NCBI GenBank assembly: GCA_016715815.1
Contig: JADJXN010000001.1
Location: 517,338 to 581,337, forward strand
Direction: 5' to 3'
Origin: Oligoflexia bacterium
GTDB lineage: Bacteria > Bdellovibrionota > Bdellovibrionia > JABDDW01
Length of the DNA: 64,000 bases
In this document: piece after piece, positions 60,339-64,000 of the stretch
Layout: each line of letters begins with the position of its first letter
Numbering within the stretch: the stretch's first letter is position 1
Program-made: the position numbers and the translations under genes
Notes under the pieces: generated by a model
The model's input: only the letters and a program-made list of their open reading frames with translations
Databases searched by the model: none
Told to the model about the DNA's origin: nothing

Positions 60339-61358
60339 GTGAGAATACTACTTGTGAGTCTATTTATTCTTTCAACTGCTATGACCGTTTCGTGTCAAAA
60401 ATTGGGAATAGGTGGAAGCGATGAAAATAAAACATTTGCCATTGTGAATGGTAAAGAAATCAAAGGAAAAGAAGTTTTAGATAGAATTAAAGATAATTTA
60501 AATGAGCTAGAAAAGCAGGCATATGACCTAAAAAAGAGAGCCACTGAAGAAGCTGTTCAAAAAATGATTCTAGAAGAGGAAGCAAAAAAGCAAAACTCCA
60601 CTATTGAAAAACTTATGAGTCAATTTGATTCACTAAGAGATCAGTCTGTTGAGAAAGCTGAAATTCAAGCGTTTTTAAAAGCACGCGGAGTTGATGAGAA
60701 AAAGCTTTCAAAAAAGGAAAAAGAATCAGTCCCACAAATTATTAAAATGCAAAGAGTATTTGAAGCAAGACAGCGCTACATGGGCGAGTTAAGAGCAAAA
60801 GCTAATGTGCAATTTAAAATTCCTCGCCCAACTGAAAAGCCAGTTGAAGTAGGCGTGGGCCAAGGTGTTCCTGTAGGACCACAAACTGCAAAAGTAAAAA
60901 TTGTTGAGTTTAGTGATTTTCAATGTCCATTTTGCTCGCGCGGACGTATGAGACTTGAGGAAATTGTTGGCAAATATAAAGACAAAGTTGCAGTCTATTT
61001 TAGACACTTTCCTTTAGAGAGCATTCACCCTCAGGCTTTTAAGGCATCAGAAGCATCATTATGTGCACAGGATCAGGGGAAATTTTGGGCTTACCATAAT
61101 TTCTTATTTGATAATCAATCAGCACTTGAAGAAAAAGATCTTGTAAAATACGCAGAAGCCTTAAAGATGGATAAAGCAAAATTTCAAGAGTGCCTAAAGT
61201 CTGGTTCTAAAGCAGCTATTGTTAAAAAAGATATGGAGGATGGAATGAAAGTGGGGGTGAACAGTACACCTACATTTTATATTAATGGTTATGCCATCAA
61301 AGGTGCTCAACCTTTAGAGGCATTTGTTGATATTATTGAAGAGCAGCTAAATAAGTAA
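60339..61358 (+). CDS. DsbA-family thioredoxin lipoprotein with SurA-like N-terminus
   Basis: A 339-residue lipoprotein: the lipobox is MTVSC (Cys19). Residues about 30-160 are a charged helical domain resembling SurA/PpiD N-terminal chaperone segments. The C-terminal thioredoxin fold contains DFQCPFCSRG with the active cysteines at 196 and 199 and a cis-Pro in NSTPTFYING. It probably folds or oxidises envelope proteins. A strong AGGAGG precedes the GTG start. An intrinsic terminator follows the gene. Confidence 0.9.
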   Translation: MRILLVSLFILSTAMTVSCQKLGIGGSDENKTFAIVNGKEIKGKEVLDRIKDNLNELEKQAYDLKKRATEEAVQKMILEEEAKKQNSTIEKLMSQFDSLRDQSVEKAEIQAFLKARGVDEKKLSKKEKESVPQIIKMQRVFEARQRYMGELRAKANVQFKIPRPTEKPVEVGVGQGVPVGPQTAKVKIVEFSDFQCPFCSRGRMRLEEIVGKYKDKVAVYFRHFPLESIHPQAFKASEASLCAQDQGKFWAYHNFLFDNQSALEEKDLVKYAEALKMDKAKFQECLKSGSKAAIVKKDMEDGMKVGVNSTPTFYINGYAIKGAQPLEAFVDIIEEQLNK

Positions 61359-61384
61359 TTCTTTAGTCTTAAATGAAGGAAATA

Positions 61385-61412
61385 AAAAGGCAGACAAAAG
61401 TCTGCCTTTTTT
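61385..61412 (+). terminator. Intrinsic terminator after the DsbA-like gene
   Basis: AAAGGCAGAC and GTCTGCCTTT form a ten-pair stem with an AAAA loop, followed by a T run. It is the clearest terminator in the window. A matching A run on the left could let it act in both directions. Confidence 0.9.
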
Positions 61413-61491
61413 ATTTTGGCTATTGTTAAGTAGTAAAATAAAATCAATGTGTTAGACTGTAATTAGTGACTTTCTCAAGGAGGAGAAAGAT

Positions 61492-63084
61492 ATGTCAGTG
61501 AGCTCAGTCGATAGAAGAATCGATGCGCAAAACCTTCAGCAGCAACACGAGGATCGTGAAGAGGCGTTGGAAGCGCATTATCAAGGTCAAATCAGTAACA
61601 TTCAAAAAAAACATAACGAGCAAGTGCGTGAGATGAAACAAGCCTTTGATGATGAATTAACAAGGCGAGATGAAATCACACGAGAAGTCTTATCTGAAAA
61701 AGATAAAAAGCATCTACAAGACATAAAAGGCTTGCAAGATGCGAGTAGAAAAAGACTGATGTCTCAAAAAGAAAATGATGATTTTAAATATAGCACTACT
61801 AAAAAGGGGCTTGAAGGTGAAGTTGATAGGTTAGAAAAGCAAAACATGCATAACAAGTCTAGAATGGAAAAATCTTTTAACACAGAAAGAAAAAAACATT
61901 TTGAAGAAGATGCCCAAAGAGATGTTCAGGTAAGAGAGGGTACTAAAGAAGCGTTGGGTAATCAAAAAGAGAGGCTTAAAGAGCACTACACTGAAGAAAT
62001 TGATCAGTTAAAAGATTATTACGATAATAGAATAGCTAATAAAGACAGAGAAAATGAAGTGCTCAAGCGCGATAGAGAAACCACTGTTGAAAACACCAAT
62101 TACAGAAAAGAGCAGGAGTTAAAGAGGCAAGACCAAAAATATCAGGCCATATTAGCGGCTGAGAGAGAAAAATATAATACTCATCTTGAACAACTTGAAA
62201 ATGGTTTTAAAGAAAATTTAGAAAACATTAAAGCTAAATTTCAAAAAGAATCAGATGATCTAAATTTAGAATTTACAAAAGCCTTTAACAGAATACAGGG
62301 CACGGTAGATGACAGAGTCAATAATGATGTTAAAACTCAAAAGCTTGAAAATGAAAACTTAATTAGCCGTCACAATTTTGAAAAAGCAAAGCTAAGGGGT
62401 GACTACGAGCTTCAAATGAGAAATTTAAGAGAGCAATATAACCTAAATTTTGAGGAGTTAGAGCAAAGACGTCAAGAAGGAATTAAATTATGTGAAACAA
62501 AGCTAACGTGAGATATACACAAGTCTTAGCCATGAAAAAGTGCAGAATCTGCAAAAGATTAAATGGATCAAGAGGTAAAATATGAAACAAGAAATAATAG
62601 GAGAGATTATGCAGGTCAAATAGAAGAAGCTCAAAGAGAGAAAAAGTTTGTTCAGTTGGTAGAGGATAAGAAAAGAAAAAAGATAACAGAGAATTTCAAT
62701 GACTCTATTAATGCTCAAACAGAGTATTATGAAGATCAACTTGTATTTCAAAAAAGAGACCATGACAGAGTTATAAGTGAGCAAAAAACAAGTATGGAAA
62801 AAGATAAAATAGCCCAAGTTAGAACTCTGCGTGAACAGATGGTAAAACAAGCTGAAAAATATGAAGAGAAAATGACAAATATAATTGATACCTATGAAAG
62901 CCAAATTAGGCAAATGCGTGCAGATTTTAATAAAAAATGGAAGCGCCAGTCAGATGCGAATAGAGAGCAGATTACAAGTTTAAATAAAGCAAATATGCTT
63001 GATAGAGAAGCCGCGGAATCTAAAGTGCAAGCAAGGATTAACCAACAGCAACACAGTCTAAATGCTTTTTTGAAAAGATTTTAG
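61492..63084 (+). pseudogene. Long coiled-coil protein gene with an internal frame slip (61492-62511 and 62563-63084)
   Basis: Two reading frames, 339 and 173 residues, are in the same frame but separated by stops at 62509 and 62527. The plus-one frame from 62510 to about 62575 is open and encodes charged heptads (EIYTSLSHEKVQNLQKI), which bridge the two halves. So a single gene of about 530 residues has lost and regained frame through two small indels. The protein is almost wholly coiled coil, rich in Lys, Glu and Gln, with no signal peptide. It might be a cytoskeletal or scaffold protein. Bdellovibrio has an intermediate-filament-like protein (Ccrp), but I cannot test the match. A strong AAGGAGG precedes ATG 61492. 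Confidence 0.7.
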
Positions 63085-64000
63085 ATTGCGGGCTTAAACT
63101 GTAAGACTAATTTTATGATGGAACCCATAAGGGACCATGGCAGGTTATTACCACTTATGAGAATTATCTGTAGTCAAAAAGAACCACTTACAATACTGCA
63201 AGACTTGCAAGGACCAAAATTAGAATTGGAAAAGTAAAAAATGGTGCCATTACTTTAAAAGAGGGGCAAAAAATAATTATTTCAGTAGGGAATTTTATTG
63301 GAGATGAAAAAAAAATTCCTACAGATTTAAAAACAATTACAAAAGATGCAAAAAAAGGACAAAGTATTTTACTTGATGATGGAAATTTGGAATTTAAAAT
63401 TGAAAAAATCTCAGGTGATGACGTGCATTGCGAAGTGATTTATGGGGGAGAGTTAAAGGATCATAAGGGGATGAATCTTCCGGGAACAAATTGAGTGTAG
63501 ATGCTCTAACCGAAAAAGATTTAAAAGACTTAGAATTTGGACTTAACCACATGGTGGATTGTGTTGCTTTTAGCTTGTTAGAGCCAAGAGATGTTTCTAA
63601 TTTAAGAAAATATGATTCATAAAAAAATAAGCATACAAGAATTAGTCGCTAAAATTGAAAGATGGAAGCTCTTGATAATTAAAGAATTATTTTTCAATCA
63701 GGACGCTTGATGGTAGCACGTGGGGATTTAGCAGCAGAAGTTGGACAAAGTCTTTGACAAGCACAAAAAATATTAATGCTTTGCTTAATACCCCCCTTGG
63801 GGAAACCTGTTATTACGGCCAACGTGCTTGACGAGTTGGTTTTACAACAGACCTACAAGGGCGGAAGTTACTGATATTGCCAACGCTGTACTAGATGGCA
63901 CAGATGCAGTGATGCTTTCAGCTGAAACAGCCAGTGGAAAATATCCCGTCAAATGCATTCAAACCATGGATGAAATTATCCGTGAGGTTGAAAAAACAAG
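63085..64000 (+). pseudogene. pyk: Pyruvate kinase, N-terminally truncated and repeatedly frameshifted; continues past the window edge
   Basis: Fragments in all three frames line up with pyruvate kinase: IAGLN, then ILQDLQGPKL, then IGKVKNGAITLKEGQK, SVDALTEKDLKDLEFGLNH, VAKIER, VARGDLAAEVGQS, and finally RAEVTDIANAVLDGTDAVM with SAETASGKYPVKC. At least seven frame changes separate them. The first 30 or so residues (the TKIVATIGP region) are absent because the coiled-coil stop at 63084 directly precedes the first match. Amino acids between breaks stay strongly conserved, so the damage is very recent or reflects sequence error. Confidence 0.8.

Noticed and set aside
62503..62913. Minus-strand frame of 136 residues that looks like a hydrophobic membrane protein
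   Set aside because: It is the complement of the coiled-coil gene. Lys/Glu-rich codons read backwards give Phe/Leu/Ile-rich sequence, and no ribosome binding site is seen.
1..64000. tRNA, rRNA or CRISPR arrays
   Set aside because: I scanned the spacers and found no cloverleaf-like sequence, rRNA core or regularly spaced repeats.

Overview
The window reads as a low-GC (estimated mid-30s percent) Gram-negative chromosome of the Bdellovibrio type (Bdellovibrionota). This assignment is inferred from gene content and protein style, not from a database match. Supporting features are a complete type II secretion operon with GspN, LptD and lipoproteins (an outer membrane), FliL (a flagellum), class II cobalamin-dependent ribonucleotide reductase, a TrmD fused to a second SPOUT methyltransferase, an HNH endonuclease of a type multicopy in Bdellovibrio, and many lysine-rich coiled-coil proteins. 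Coding density is very high, with many 1-8 nt overlaps. I see no rRNA, tRNA, CRISPR array, insertion sequence or prophage.

Layout. 0-5 kb: a zinc-ribbon membrane protein and a polyprenol-phosphate glycosyltransferase, facing a tmk-holB-metG-tatD operon. 5-13.5 kb: a receiver-GAF regulator, nrdJ, a small zinc-ribbon protein plus threonine ammonia-lyase, a degenerate hydantoinase A/B pair, then hisC-cmk. 13.5-16.6 kb: an HNH endonuclease and a GNAT acetyltransferase lie between cmk and ispH, and a cysteine-rich secreted peptide lies between ispH and rpsA. These three genes interrupt what looks like an ancestral hisC-cmk-ispH-rpsA-sppA row. 16.6-22.7 kb: rpsA, sppA, HIT, epimerase, an inactive-looking rhomboid, ssb and a cell-shape type L,D-transpeptidase-fold protein. 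22.8-36.2 kb: fliL, then the type II secretion operon gspC-D-E-F-G-H-I-J-K-L-M-N on the minus strand. 36.3-41.5 kb: ffh-rpsP-khpA-rimM-trmD-rplS-rnhB-yraN, a translation and export cluster. 41.5-52.9 kb: lptD, a cyclic-nucleotide-phosphodiesterase-like metallo-beta-lactamase protein, rsmI, a STAS protein, coiled-coil and tail-anchored proteins, a VKOR-DsbA fusion, a GYF-domain protein, HU and argS. 53-61.4 kb: a lineage-specific envelope block with a barrel-like protein, a 987-residue lipoprotein, a TPR protein, a FecR protein, a peptide-binding protein and a DsbA-like lipoprotein. 61.5-64 kb: a long coiled-coil gene broken by a frame slip, then an N-terminally truncated, repeatedly frameshifted pyruvate kinase.

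How the genes work together. The central machinery (translation, nucleotide synthesis, SRP, Lpt, T2SS) is orthodox. The unusual content is a set of apparent pseudoenzymes (HyuA/HyuB-like pair, rhomboid), disulfide chemistry (VKOR-DsbA and a second DsbA) alongside a secreted nine-cysteine peptide, a terminator-like hairpin inside rimM, a perfect palindrome between gspC and ffh, and a sharply localised run of frame damage at the right end. I found no single clearly new defence or mobile system. The strongest candidates for new biology are the degenerate hydantoinase pair, the rimM hairpin and the 53-58.8 kb envelope block.
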